Source: Acidimicrobiia bacterium
Lineage (GTDB): Bacteria > Actinomycetota > Acidimicrobiia > IMCC26256 > JAOSJL01
Direction of reading: 5' to 3'
DNA length: 64,000 bases
Assembly: GCA_027494115.1 (NCBI GenBank)
Contig: JAOSJL010000001.1
Span: 893,926-957,925 of the forward strand
Shown in pieces: positions 56,264-64,000 of the stretch. Position numbers and translations under genes: made by a program. Numbering within the stretch: the first letter of the stretch is position 1; each line of letters opens with the position of its first letter. Under the pieces are notes generated by a model that saw nothing but the letters and a program-made list of their open reading frames with translations, searched no databases and had not been told where the DNA came from.

Positions 56264-56941
56264 GTGCGACATTCACCAGCGTCCAGGAAACGTGGCGCGT
56301 GTCACATCCGGGGGACGCTGTGGACAACCAGGGGCACCAGGGTCGCCGCATACGTCGACGGCTTCTCCGTCTACCACGGGCTGCGCGAGAAGTTCGACGG
56401 CAAGTACCTCTGGCTCGATTTCAGAGCACTGATCGAGTTCTTCGTACTCGACCATCAGGAACTGGTCACCGCGAAGTACTTCACCAGTCGTGTGAAGAAG
56501 CCGGAGGAGAGCAGGCTTCGCCGGGCCCTGTACCTCGACGCGCTGGAAGCGCGTGGGGGACTCGAGATCGTCAAGGGGAAGTTTGAACACCGTCCCTACA
56601 AGTGCCCCGGCGGGTGCGGCCACGAGCACGACCGGCCGAAGGAGAAGATGAGCGACGTGAACATCGCTGTGTCCATGTTGATGGATGCCCAGGAAGACGT
56701 CTACGACGTCGCCCTTCTCATCTGCGCGGACGCCGATCTGATCCCCGCCGTCCGCGCAGTCGAGGACCGGTACGACCGCACCGTCATAGTCATCTCGCCC
56801 AGAGGCCGAACCTCGGATGATCTGAAGAAGAACGCCTCAGCTGCCTTGCACATCAGCGACACACGACTGGCCCGTTCCCAGCTGCCAGATCCCCTTATCA
56901 AGGGAGCCGACCGCTACGATCGCCCACCCGAGTGGCACTGA
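56264..56941 (+). CDS. NYN/PIN-fold (LabA-like) ribonuclease-domain protein
   Basis: A 225-residue protein with an NYN domain: VAAYVDGFSVYHGLREK at the first strand (Asp for metal), KYFTSRVKKPEESRLRRALY, MSDVNIAVSMLMDAQEDVYD (second acidic cluster) and VALLICADADLIPAVRAVED (third), then VIVISPRGRTSDDL. A CPGGCGHEH segment between strands may bind zinc. NYN proteins cleave RNA. GTG 56264 is the longest start, but the family begins near the YVDGF strand and a nearer start cannot be fixed. It is the last gene before attR, a common cargo position. Confidence 0.7.
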   Translation: MRHSPASRKRGACHIRGTLWTTRGTRVAAYVDGFSVYHGLREKFDGKYLWLDFRALIEFFVLDHQELVTAKYFTSRVKKPEESRLRRALYLDALEARGGLEIVKGKFEHRPYKCPGGCGHEHDRPKEKMSDVNIAVSMLMDAQEDVYDVALLICADADLIPAVRAVEDRYDRTVIVISPRGRTSDDLKKNASAALHISDTRLARSQLPDPLIKGADRYDRPPEWH

Positions 56942-56951
56942 GACGAGGCGA

Positions 56952-56973
56952 TGTCAACGGATCTGTCAACGAG
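56952..56973 (+). repeat. right integrase arm-site candidates
   Basis: TGTCAACGGA (56952-56961) and TGTCAACGAG (56964-56973) in direct orientation 12 bp apart, matching the TGTCAAYGAG decamers at the left end of the element (43829-43870). They lie 115 bp inside attR. Confidence 0.6.
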
Positions 56974-57087
56974 TGAGCGGCAGCGTCCGGATGATCGAGT
57001 CCGGGTGGGTCCGCCACCGTCCACGGCGACCGTTGTAGCTGCGGACCTAACGGGACACGACCGGACGTGTGTGTCCCTGTGTGTGGA

Positions 57088-57133
57088 ACTACGGATCAGA
57101 AGGTTGGGGGTTCGAATCCCTCCGAGCGCGCTG
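57088..57133 (+). repeat. attR: right 46-bp direct repeat (tRNA-Arg 3' fragment)
   Basis: Identical over 46 bases to 43735-43780. It is only the 3' half of tRNA-Arg: the acceptor 5' strand and D-arm are missing upstream, so it is not a functional tRNA. It marks the right boundary of the element. The 384-bp stretch 56942-57325 contains arm-site repeats, this repeat and one doubtful short reading frame. Confidence 0.93.
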
Positions 57134-57137
57134 CAGC

Positions 57138-57323
57138 ATGGTGATCCTGGACCGGCTGTTCCGCGGCAGCGGGCGAGTTCGTTTCGCTCGAGACCGCCGG
57201 CGCTTCGTGCACCCCGCCGCGCCCGAGTCGAGCTTCGAGGTCGCCATCGACGCCCTGCGACGTATCATCCCCCCGGGTGGTTTCACCGGCTCCGAGCCGG
57301 CTCCGACGACGAAGGACACCTGA
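57138..57323 (+). CDS. possible short protein ahead of pyrophosphatase
   Basis: A 61-codon frame from ATG 57138 ending two bases before the ppa start. It is arginine-rich at first (RLFRGSGRVRFARDRRRF) and then reads ESSFEVAIDALRRIIPPGG. No ribosome site is obvious and no family is recognised. It may simply be leader sequence. Confidence 0.25.
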   Translation: MVILDRLFRGSGRVRFARDRRRFVHPAAPESSFEVAIDALRRIIPPGGFTGSEPAPTTKDT

Positions 57324-57325
57324 CC

Positions 57326-57862
57326 ATGGATGGCTCGGAACTGGCGCGGGTCGAGGTGATCGTCGAGGTCCCCAAGGGCTCGCGCAACAAGTACGAGATC
57401 GATCACGACACCGGCGAGGTCTGGCTCGACCGGTTGCTGTTCACCGCCACCCGCTATCCCGCGGACTACGGGTTCCTGCCTCGCACCCTCGCTGAAGACG
57501 GCGATCCCCTCGACGCCCTCGTGCTGGGCGACGAGCCCACCTTCCCCGGCTGTCACTGCTGGGCGCGCCCGGTGGCCGTCTTCCTGATGGCCGACGAAGC
57601 CGGACCCGACGCCAAGGTCCTCTTCGTACCCGACCCCGACCCTCGCTGGGACGCCGTCCGAGACCTCCTCGACCTTCCCCAGCACCTCCGCTCCGAGATC
57701 CACCACTTCTTCGAGGTCTACAAGGCGCTCGAGCCCGACAAACGCACCGACGTGGGTGAATGGGCCGGCCTCACCGCCGCGTGGGAAGCGATCAACGATG
57801 CAAGAGAGCGCCACATCCACGCCCACTCGGCCGGCGACAGCGCATCGCCTTGGCCGCGGTGA
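57326..57862 (+). CDS. ppa: inorganic pyrophosphatase (family I)
   Basis: Hydrolyses pyrophosphate to phosphate, pulling biosynthetic reactions forward. The 178-residue protein has VIVEVPKGSRNKYEID, ATRYPADYGFLPRTLAEDGDP with the DxDPxD-type metal site continuing in LDALVLGDEP, and VYKALEPDK near the end. ATG 57326 gives the family start. A short Ala/Ser-Pro tail follows. It lies just outside attR and is convergent with an mgtE relic. Confidence 0.95.
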   Translation: MDGSELARVEVIVEVPKGSRNKYEIDHDTGEVWLDRLLFTATRYPADYGFLPRTLAEDGDPLDALVLGDEPTFPGCHCWARPVAVFLMADEAGPDAKVLFVPDPDPRWDAVRDLLDLPQHLRSEIHHFFEVYKALEPDKRTDVGEWAGLTAAWEAINDARERHIHAHSAGDSASPWPR

Positions 57863-57970
57863 TCAGACCAGGCCGACCGCCAGACCCAAGTAGACCACGA
57901 TCGACAGGAGATCCTGCACGATGGTCACCAGTGGGCCGCTCCACGGTCGCGTGAGGGGCCGTGTTCGGCG
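57863..57970 (-). pseudogene. 3' remnant of an MgtE-type magnesium transporter
   Basis: The last 27 codons before TGA 57863 read SGPLVTIVQDLLSIVVYLGL and a short hydrophobic end, the typical final helix of MgtE transporters. Just upstream the next frame shows HATV, matching the conserved residues that precede SGP in the family, so the break there is a small indel. Beyond about 57970 nothing MgtE-like remains: the rest of the gene is lost. Confidence 0.55.
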
Positions 57971-57979
57971 ACGTCGTGG

Positions 57980-58366
57980 ATGCCCATCACGATCCAACGC
58001 CGCCTGAAACCTCCGCCAGGGTGTAACGCGGCTACCGGAGCCAGACTGGAACACGGCTACCGGGACTTGACATGGGACACGATTGCCGGGGTTGGCGAGG
58101 TCTCCATGCTCGACGCGTACGCGGCCGGAGTCTTCCGGCTGATGGTCCCGGGCCGCGGTACAGTTCGACCAGCCAGAGATCGGGTGTGCGCAGCTGGCGC
58201 GAGAAGCCGGCCGATGTTGCTTGAGTTGATCAGAGCTGCGCCAGATCCAGAGTGGACCCCAGAAATCATGGAACGTGTCCCTGACTTCGATCTCACTGAG
58301 CGCTACGTCGAGCTCGACGCTTCCGCAGGGACCGCCAGAGTTCAACGGTCGGCCGGGAAGAAGTGA
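57980..58366 (+). CDS. hypothetical protein upstream of the DUF1611 gene
   Basis: A frame of 128 codons ending four bases before the DUF1611 start, so probably in one transcript with it. The better-looking part is the C-terminal half (RPMLLELIRAAPDPEWTPEI, MERVPDFDLTERYVELDAS). A segment near 58165-58205 reads more like protein in another frame (FDQPEIGCAQLAREAG), so an indel pair may be present, and the true start may be the ATG near 58107. No family recognised. Confidence 0.35.
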   Translation: MPITIQRRLKPPPGCNAATGARLEHGYRDLTWDTIAGVGEVSMLDAYAAGVFRLMVPGRGTVRPARDRVCAAGARSRPMLLELIRAAPDPEWTPEIMERVPDFDLTERYVELDASAGTARVQRSAGKK

Positions 58367-58370
58367 CAGC

Positions 58371-59380
58371 GTGTTCGTCCTGTACACCGATGAGAGCATC
58401 GAGAACCCTGAGACGGCGAAGACAGCGCACGGTCTCTTGCGATTTCGTGGACCGGATGTCCGAGCAATTGTCGATACCAAGTGCCAATGCGCACTCGCCA
58501 GTGAGATTCATCCCGACTTCCCTGCCGTTCCCATCGTTGCCGCGATGGCGGACGCCGGTGTAGCGAAGGGCGACGACGTCGTCGTCGGCTTTGCGCCAGT
58601 GGGGGGCGACTGTCTTCGCACCAGCGTTCAGAACTGATGGTCGCTCACGCCGCCGGCGCATCGGTGATAAATGGTCTTCACGATTTTCTCGGTCCTGGGC
58701 CTCGGATCGTCGACCTGCGCTCGTTGCACTCGAGCGAGAATCTCATCGCGCGGGGACGTACCTTTACCACGCCGACACTGCTCACGGTGGGGACGTCGCA
58801 CAGCATCGGGAAGATGACTGCGACCGTCTGCGTCCACTCCGCGCTGCGCCGGCGCGGGGTTCGCTGTGACTGGTTGGCGACAGGCCAGACGGGCGTTCTC
58901 ATTCGGGGAACAGGGCGCGTCATCGATTCGATACCGATTGACTTCGTACCCGGCCACCTCGAGGCGATGCTCGCGGATGTGGGCGCTGGCTACGACATCG
59001 TGCTCGTCGAGGGCCAGGGGTCGCTGTTCCATCCGAGTTATTCGCCCACGGCGTTCGCCCTCTTGCATACGGTGAGACCAGAAATGGTGGTCATCTGCCA
59101 CCGCCTCGGGCAAGAGCGGTTCGGTGGATTCGAACAGCGGATGCCCTCGGTGGAACATGTCGCCAAGACCTACGAGATGCTCGGCGTGCTGCTCGACGCG
59201 CCGACGTCCCTCACCGGGGTCTCACTTGATTCAAGTCGGTCTACCGAGGCCGAGTACCGCAGCGAACGGACCCGGCTCGAGAATGCGCTCGCCGTTCCTT
59301 GTGTTGATCCGGTTCGCGAGACCGCTGACCGACTTGCAGATCCGATCGACCGGTTGTTGGCAGCGCGGGCGTGGAGTTGA
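58371..59380 (+). CDS. DUF1611 (DgcN-like) P-loop protein (one apparent frameshift)
   Basis: N-terminal domain from GTG 58371: YTDESIENPETAKTAHGLLR and VVVGFAPVGG. The frame slips in a GGGGGG run (58601-58606); the next frame continues RLSS ... MVAHAAGASVINGLHDFL and the P-loop domain LLTVGTSHSIGKMTATVCVH, CDWLATGQTGVLIRGTG and IVLVEGQGSLFHPSYSPTAF. These are DUF1611 signatures. One member, DgcN, has been reported as a D-glutamate N-acetyltransferase working with an epimerase, DgcA. No epimerase is recognisable next to it here, so the substrate is open. Confidence 0.8.
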
Positions 59381-59558
59381 CATGCAGTCGCTCAGGGTCC
59401 TCGCTGCCGAGCACTCGACAGCGGCCGTAGAACGAATCGAGCGCCGCTCGTCGAGTCCCGGAGCCAGCATGCCGTCGCTCCAGGCCCGCATGGCACCCAC
59501 CGAAGCCTCTGCATACGCGGCGGCTTCGTGAGCTCTGGCTTCGCGGCGAGAGTCTCGG

Positions 59559-60344
59559 CTAGGGGGGTCGGGGCATCACCGTCATCGACGGTACGTCGGC
59601 GTCTGTCTCGAGCAGGCCGATAATCGTGGCGACGATCTGGTCGACGTCGAGGACGGCGCCCGACACGTGGCCGCGCTCCAGCCAGATCGGGAAATACTCG
59701 GCGACGCGATCGGTGTCCCACGACGAGGTGAACTCGGTGGCGCCGTGCCCCGAGCCTCCGGCGGTGTCGCCCAGGACCAGCCGGGTGAAGCCGACCTCGG
59801 AGTGCTCGACGCGCCAGGCCTCGACCAGCTTGTCGAGGGCAGCCTTGCTCACCGCATAGGCACCCAACCCCGGCCAGGGCGGTGTCATCGACGCCGACAC
59901 CGACGAGAGGTAGATCGCGCGCCCGGCGCTCGCCGCCAGATGCGGAAGCGCTGCCGCTGTGGTGAGGGCGGCACCGACCACGTTGGTGTCGAACACCTCC
60001 CGCCACAGCTCCGGGGTGGTGTCGACGAGCGGTACCAGAGGGCCGATACCGGCGCTGTAGACGAGGCCGTCGGCGCCGCCGAGCGCGTCGCACGCTTGTT
60101 CGAGGGCGGCGGTACACGACGCGCTGTCACGCACGTCACAGGTCACCGCCACGGCACCGGCGCCGGCTTCGCTCACCGCGTCGTCGAGGCGGTCGGTGCG
60201 CCGCCCGAGGAGCGCGACCTCGTATCCCTGACGAACGAGCCCGATGCCGACGCACCGACCGATCCCGCTCGACGCGCCGACGACCACGACTCTGCGCCTC
60301 GCCCTCGGTTCCGAACTGCTCGAGCTGCTCGTTGTGACGTTCAT
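59559..60344 (-). CDS. short-chain dehydrogenase/reductase
   Basis: A 261-residue NAD(P)-dependent oxidoreductase: VVVVGASSGIGRCVGIGLVR (nucleotide motif), CDVRDSASCTAAL, SAGIGPLVPLVD, catalytic Ser in YLSSVSAS and the YxxxK pair in AYAVSKAALDKL. ATG 60344 overlaps the aldehyde dehydrogenase stop as ATGA, so it is the last coupled gene of the operon. Substrate unknown. The 178 bp between its stop and the DUF1611 stop hold no convincing gene. Confidence 0.93.
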   Translation of the reverse strand: MNVTTSSSSSSEPRARRRVVVVGASSGIGRCVGIGLVRQGYEVALLGRRTDRLDDAVSEAGAGAVAVTCDVRDSASCTAALEQACDALGGADGLVYSAGIGPLVPLVDTTPELWREVFDTNVVGAALTTAAALPHLAASAGRAIYLSSVSASMTPPWPGLGAYAVSKAALDKLVEAWRVEHSEVGFTRLVLGDTAGGSGHGATEFTSSWDTDRVAEYFPIWLERGHVSGAVLDVDQIVATIIGLLETDADVPSMTVMPRPP

Positions 60345-61822
60345 CCGGCCACTCCCGGGAGAGGTCGAGCCGGTGGGAGCGCCCGTGACCGCGTGTAGGC
60401 ACGAAGGCCCTCGGCGCCGTATTCGCTTCCGATGCCGGATTCCTTCCATCCGCCGAACGGGAGGCGGGGATCGAGGGCGCCGGGGCCGTGGGCGTTTCGG
60501 AACACCGTGCCGGCGTGGAGCCGGCGGGCGATCGTCTCGGTGAGCTCGTCGTCGCCGCTCCACACCGAGGCGCCGAGCCCGTAGCGGGAGTCGTTGGCCG
60601 CGGCAACGGCCTCGTCGAGGTCTCGGTAACCGAGCACCGGGAGAAGCGGTGCGAACTGCTCCTCGCGGACGATCGCGGCGTCGGGTGGAGGCCCCGCGAC
60701 GACCGCGGGAACCACGTAGTGGCCACCCGACTCCGCGAGACCCACCCGCAGTGCACCCGGTCGGTGGACCGTGGCACCGAACGTGGCCGCCTCGACGAGT
60801 TGCGCCTCGGCGCGCTCGGCAGCATGAGCGGTGTGCACCGGACCCACCGTGGTGCCGTCGGTGAGACCGTGGCCCGTGACGGTCGTCGCGGCCCGGGCGA
60901 CCAGCGCCTCGGTGAAGGCGTCGAGGTGTTCGGCGGGGACATACAACCGCTTGAGCGCCATGCAGACCTGTCCGCTCGTGAGCAGCGCGGCAGCGAGCAG
61001 TTCGTCGGCCAGCGCCTCGTCGGGCTCGACGTCGGGAGCAACGATTGCTGCGTCGTTGCCTCCCAGCTCCAACAGTCCGGGCACGAGCCGCGCGCCCGCG
61101 TTCTGCATCACCGCCCGACCGGTACGGGCCCCGCCGGTGATCGACACCATCGACACCGAGGGATGGCCGACGAGTGCCTCTCCGATGTCGACACCCGGAC
61201 CGTTGACCGTGTTGAGGACTCCGGGCGGCAGAGCTGCCGCCATGGTGTGAGCGACGGCGAGCACCGCTCCCGGGCACGTCGGAGGCGGCTTGACGACAAC
61301 TGTGTTCCCGGCGATCAGCGCGGGAGCGACCTTGGACACGAGCACCGACACCGGCCAGTTGAACGGCAGCAGAGCGGCGACAACGCCGTAGGGCTGGACG
61401 GTCACCTCGCCGCCGCCGGAGAAGCGTTGCGGGGAGAGCGCTGCGGGAGCGAGGTCGGAGAACGTCTCCGCCACCGCGGCGATGGTCGCCACCTCGAACT
61501 GCGACTCGGAGAGGACCTTGCCGTTCTCGCGGGTCAGCAACGTCGCGAGATCGCTTTCCTCGCTGGTGGCTGTCGCGGCTCGGGCGGCGGCAACGACCTG
61601 TCGGCGCCGATCGTCGAGTGACGTCTCGGCCCATCCGCGCGCGGCGTCGTCGGCAGAGCGAACGGCGAGGTCCACCTGCGCAGCCGAGGCACAGGGGGCG
61701 TCGACGACGACCTCGCCCGGACGCCCCGGGTCGTGTACCGGGTAGGTGCCCGAGTCACCGGCCACGTCGTGTCCGTCGATGGTGAGTGTCGCGACGGTCT
61801 CGACACGCGCCGCGCTGGTCAC
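60341..61822 (-). CDS. NAD(P)-dependent aldehyde dehydrogenase
   Basis: A 493-residue enzyme oxidising aldehydes to acids. LLPFNWPVSVLVSKVAPALI (catalytic Asn), NTVVVKPPP, ITGGARTGRAVM, the general-base Glu in LLELGGNDA, and the nucleophile Cys in SGQVCMALKRLYV. GTG 61822 overlaps the upstream gene's TGA (GTGA). Sits between a D-aminoacylase-like amidohydrolase and an SDR in a tightly overlapping operon, which suggests stepwise breakdown of one compound. Confidence 0.93.
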   Translation of the reverse strand: MTSAARVETVATLTIDGHDVAGDSGTYPVHDPGRPGEVVVDAPCASAAQVDLAVRSADDAARGWAETSLDDRRRQVVAAARAATATSEESDLATLLTRENGKVLSESQFEVATIAAVAETFSDLAPAALSPQRFSGGGEVTVQPYGVVAALLPFNWPVSVLVSKVAPALIAGNTVVVKPPPTCPGAVLAVAHTMAAALPPGVLNTVNGPGVDIGEALVGHPSVSMVSITGGARTGRAVMQNAGARLVPGLLELGGNDAAIVAPDVEPDEALADELLAAALLTSGQVCMALKRLYVPAEHLDAFTEALVARAATTVTGHGLTDGTTVGPVHTAHAAERAEAQLVEAATFGATVHRPGALRVGLAESGGHYVVPAVVAGPPPDAAIVREEQFAPLLPVLGYRDLDEAVAAANDSRYGLGASVWSGDDELTETIARRLHAGTVFRNAHGPGALDPRLPFGGWKESGIGSEYGAEGLRAYTRSRALPPARPLPGVAG

Positions 61823-63531
61823 GGCAGCACGGTCTCGGTGTCTCGCCCGGAGTGCAGGAGCGTGCCGGGTGTGGCTCCGGTCAGGCGGTCGTCGTCGACG
61901 ACCGGGACACCGTTCACGAGAACGTGGTGGATGCCCGTCGCCTCGGCGTAGAGGCGCCACGCCCCACCGGGCAGGTCAGCCCTCATGCGCTCCGGTTCAT
62001 AGCCGACCCGATCGGGATCGAACACAACGATGTCCGCGGCGTAGCCCGGGGTGATCCGACCTCGGCCGGTGAGTCCGTAGAGCGCGGCGGGGACGTCGGC
62101 GAGTTGGTGGATCGCCTCCTCGAGAGAGATCACACCGAACTCGCGTACGCCGTGGGCGAGCAACGCGGTCGAGTAGATGGCTCCGCACATCATGTCGAGG
62201 TGAGCACCGGCGTCGGAGCCTCCGACAACCGTACGCGGGTCGCGCCACACCTCCGCGCGCAGCTTCCAGTCGGCCTCGCTCTCGGTCATCCCGGTCGGGC
62301 GTAGTCCCGTCCGCAGGTCGTCGGCGAGAACGATGTCGAGCAGAACGTCGAAGGGGTCGCCTCCCACCTCGTCGACGATGTCGCCGACGGTGCGGCCCTC
62401 GTGGGCGCTGTTCACCTCGGCGAAGGTCTCGATGATCTCGAGTCGTCTCCAGTCCGCCAGCGCCCGCAGGAGCCCGGCCTCGTCGGAGTCCGCACCCGCC
62501 GCCAGGCGCCGACGTACGTCGGGATCGGCCAGTGCCGTCATGCGCTCGGCCACGGGCAGCGACAGCACCGGCCTCCAGTCGGGGAGCCCGTCGAGGACGA
62601 AACCCGACAGGAACGACAGGCGGATCTTCATCGTGTGCGGCAGGGTGAGGGCGACGACCCGCCCGCCCTGCGCGGCGGCATGATCGGATGCGCTGAGTTG
62701 CTCGACATGCCCGTCGGGGTTGAGAGCCGAGACGCCGAGGACGTTCCAGTTTACGGGCCGGTTGCCGGCGCGCGACATACGGGTCATCAGTTCCTTCTCG
62801 TCGGTGGTGAACCCGTTGATGGATCCGGCGAGAATGCACTCGAGGGTCGTGCCCGGTACATCGCGCACGGCGCCCGCCAGAGCCACGAGCTCGTCATCAG
62901 TGGCCCCCCGCGACGGAACGGGGTCGCCGTCACCGTCGTTGTGGGTCGCGGCTCTGGAGGTGGAGAAACCGAGCGCGCCATCGGCGCATGCCTCGGCGAC
63001 GATGCGTGCCATCGTGTCGACCTGTTCCTCGCTCGCCTCGTCGTGGCAGTCGTCGGCCATGACCGCTCGTCGCACCGTCGAATGTCCCACGAGGAAACCG
63101 GCGTTGACGCCGAGGCGCTGCTCGAGGCGCGACTCCCAGTCCTCGAAGCTCGTCCAGTCCCACGACAACCCGGCCTCGAGTGCTTCCAGTGGCATGCCCT
63201 CCACCCGCGCCATCATCCGCATGAGGTACTGCGCGTGCTCCTCACCGGCGGGCGCGAGGCTGAATCCGCAGTTGCCTCCGATGGCGGTGGTCACACCGTG
63301 CAGCGGTGAGGGGCTGGCGGTCGGGTCCCACGAGAGCTGGGCGTCGTAGTGGGTGTGCAGGTCGACGAAGCCGGGCGCGACGACCGCGCCGGTGGCGTCG
63401 ATCACCTGTGGAGTCGGTCCCAGGTCGTCGGGCTCGACGATGCGCCCGTCACGGACGGCCACGTCGACGTGCGTTCCGGGCGCGCCGGTGCCGTCGACGA
63501 CCAGGCCTCCGGTGATCAGGGTCTCGGCCAT
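61819..63531 (-). CDS. N-acyl-D-amino-acid deacylase-like amidohydrolase
   Basis: A 570-residue metallo-hydrolase of the D-aminoacylase group. N-terminal metal site FVDLHTHYDAQLSWDP, then VTTAIGGNCGFSLAP with the family's conserved NCG, GALGFSTSR, and the C-terminal catalytic Asp in VVGGSDAGAHLD. The true substrate of actinobacterial members is often unknown and D-amino-acid amides are one possibility. Its ATG 63531 overlaps the stop of the preceding amidohydrolase by 16 bases. Confidence 0.88.
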   Translation of the reverse strand: MAETLITGGLVVDGTGAPGTHVDVAVRDGRIVEPDDLGPTPQVIDATGAVVAPGFVDLHTHYDAQLSWDPTASPSPLHGVTTAIGGNCGFSLAPAGEEHAQYLMRMMARVEGMPLEALEAGLSWDWTSFEDWESRLEQRLGVNAGFLVGHSTVRRAVMADDCHDEASEEQVDTMARIVAEACADGALGFSTSRAATHNDGDGDPVPSRGATDDELVALAGAVRDVPGTTLECILAGSINGFTTDEKELMTRMSRAGNRPVNWNVLGVSALNPDGHVEQLSASDHAAAQGGRVVALTLPHTMKIRLSFLSGFVLDGLPDWRPVLSLPVAERMTALADPDVRRRLAAGADSDEAGLLRALADWRRLEIIETFAEVNSAHEGRTVGDIVDEVGGDPFDVLLDIVLADDLRTGLRPTGMTESEADWKLRAEVWRDPRTVVGGSDAGAHLDMMCGAIYSTALLAHGVREFGVISLEEAIHQLADVPAALYGLTGRGRITPGYAADIVVFDPDRVGYEPERMRADLPGGAWRLYAEATGIHHVLVNGVPVVDDDRLTGATPGTLLHSGRDTETVLP

Positions 63532-64000
63532 CGGAACAACCTTTCCGCGTTCTGGTGGGTCAGCTTGGCCACGGTGTCGTCGGGCAGGTCACCGAAGCGT
63601 TCGTGCAGCAGCGTCTGGGTGTCGGGCCAGGTCGAGTCGGCATGTGGGTAGTCGACCTCGATCATGACGTGGTCGGGACCGAACCTCTCCAGCACACCGC
63701 CGAGGGTGTTCGGGTCGTCGATCGTGCAGAACCAGAAGTTGCGGGCCAGCACCTCGCTGGGCCTGAGCTCGTCGGCCCAGTTCCTGCTGTCGGTTCCCGA
63801 CGCCGAGTGGTCGAGCACGTAGTCGACGCGGTCGGCGAGCATGTTCACCCAGCCGACGCCCCCCTCCGACATCGCCACCTTCAGGTCGGGGAACCGCGTG
63901 CAGGCTCCCGACCACAGCCAGTCGGCACAGGCGAGGAAGGCGTTACCGGGGAACAGCGTGGGCAGCAGCTCGAAGGGCGGGTCGTCGCACGGTATCGGCG
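63516..64000 (-). CDS. amidohydrolase (Amidohydro_2 type), 3' part (5' end outside window)
   Basis: The frame is open to the right edge. Visible part: LLPTLFPGNAFLACADWLW, RFPDLKVAMSEGGVGWVNML, FWFCTIDDPNTLGGVLERFG, HVMIEVDYPHADSTWPDTQ (metal-site Asp/His) and LTHQNAERLF. This is the C-terminal half of a TIM-barrel amidohydrolase of the family that includes aminocarboxymuconate decarboxylase; such proteins are abundant in actinobacterial catabolic clusters. First visible gene of the operon that continues leftward. Confidence 0.85.
   Translation of the reverse strand, partial: PIPCDDPPFELLPTLFPGNAFLACADWLWSGACTRFPDLKVAMSEGGVGWVNMLADRVDYVLDHSASGTDSRNWADELRPSEVLARNFWFCTIDDPNTLGGVLERFGPDHVMIEVDYPHADSTWPDTQTLLHERFGDLPDDTVAKLTHQNAERLFRWPRP

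Larger units (their letters stand above)
43735..57133. mobile_element. tRNA-Arg-integrated phage-like element (about 13.4 kb)
   Basis: Bounded by the 46-bp att repeats. Content from left to right: small hypothetical, PIN-like toxin and DUF433 antitoxin, two prohead-protease-like genes, an HTH gene, a collagen-like gene on the opposite strand, large and small terminase, a CHC2-TOPRIM-RepA replication protein, two small genes, AlpA and XRE regulators, a rightward gene, a tyrosine integrase, two small genes and a NYN-domain gene. Portal, capsid, tail and lysis genes are missing. Most genes are on the minus strand, with the integrase end on the plus strand. Many genes are split by short indels. 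The gene set fits a phage satellite or a reduced prophage. Confidence 0.85.

Noticed and set aside
57088..57133. Second tRNA-Arg
   Set aside because: Only the 3' half is present; no acceptor 5' strand or D-arm precedes it. It is attR.
59382..59531. 49-codon frame starting one base after the DUF1611 stop
   Set aside because: Ser/Ala/Arg-rich with no ribosome site or family similarity. It could be the ruined start of a lost partner gene, but nothing supports that.
1..64000. CRISPR array or rRNA genes
   Set aside because: I saw no regularly spaced repeats and no rRNA-like sequence on either strand.

Overview
The window is GC-rich DNA from a Gram-positive actinobacterium. The block crgA, DUF881, trpG, pknB, pbpA, rodA, pstP, fhaB, fhaA is the cell-wall growth and division signalling cluster found near the origin in mycobacteria and relatives. 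Many starts look leaderless, and several neighbours (SigE-type ECF factors, a GerW-like protein, FliA with FlgN, D-aminoacylase-type amidohydrolases) would fit the class Acidimicrobiia; that placement is an inference from gene content only.

Layout. 1-8500: histidine kinases, a putative HTH-TM-PASTA membrane regulator, a GerW-like pair, a CcdA/TlpA redox pair, an ECF sigma relic, a thioesterase and a thiolase. 8500-18300: the cell-wall signalling cluster, plus mutY. 18300-21100: a large RND/MMPL exporter. 21200-28000: three consecutive cassettes, each an ECF sigma factor followed by a membrane-anchored beta-propeller protein, with a tRNA-Leu between cassettes 1 and 2. 28000-34200: glutamate decarboxylase, cytochrome P450, alcohol dehydrogenase and a membrane phosphatase/sulfatase-fold protein. 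34200-43700: FliA-type sigma and FlgN, pheA-serS, two tRNA-Ser, a PHP phosphoesterase, an SRPBCC protein, an SGNH lipoprotein, and a GMC oxidoreductase with its small Tat-exported partner.

43735-57133 is an integrated element of about 13.4 kb. It sits in the 3' end of tRNA-Arg(ACG) and is bounded by a 46-bp perfect direct repeat. It carries a tyrosine integrase, XRE and AlpA-type regulators, a zinc-finger/TOPRIM/RepA-like replication protein, small and large terminase subunits, two tandem prohead-protease-like genes, a collagen-like membrane protein, a DUF433/PIN-like toxin-antitoxin pair and a NYN-domain protein. I find no portal, major capsid or tail gene, so it looks like a phage satellite or a stripped prophage.

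57138-64000: inorganic pyrophosphatase, an mgtE remnant, a DUF1611 (DgcN-like) gene, and an overlapping operon of amidohydrolase, N-acyl-D-amino-acid deacylase-like protein, aldehyde dehydrogenase and short-chain dehydrogenase that runs off the right edge.

Read with care: at least nine genes outside the element and most long genes inside it are split by one-base indels, usually in G/C homopolymers. Some are probably sequencing errors. By hand count they are about ten times denser inside the element (roughly 24 in 13 kb against 9 in 50 kb), so real decay there is also possible. I give corrected gene extents and say where each frame breaks.
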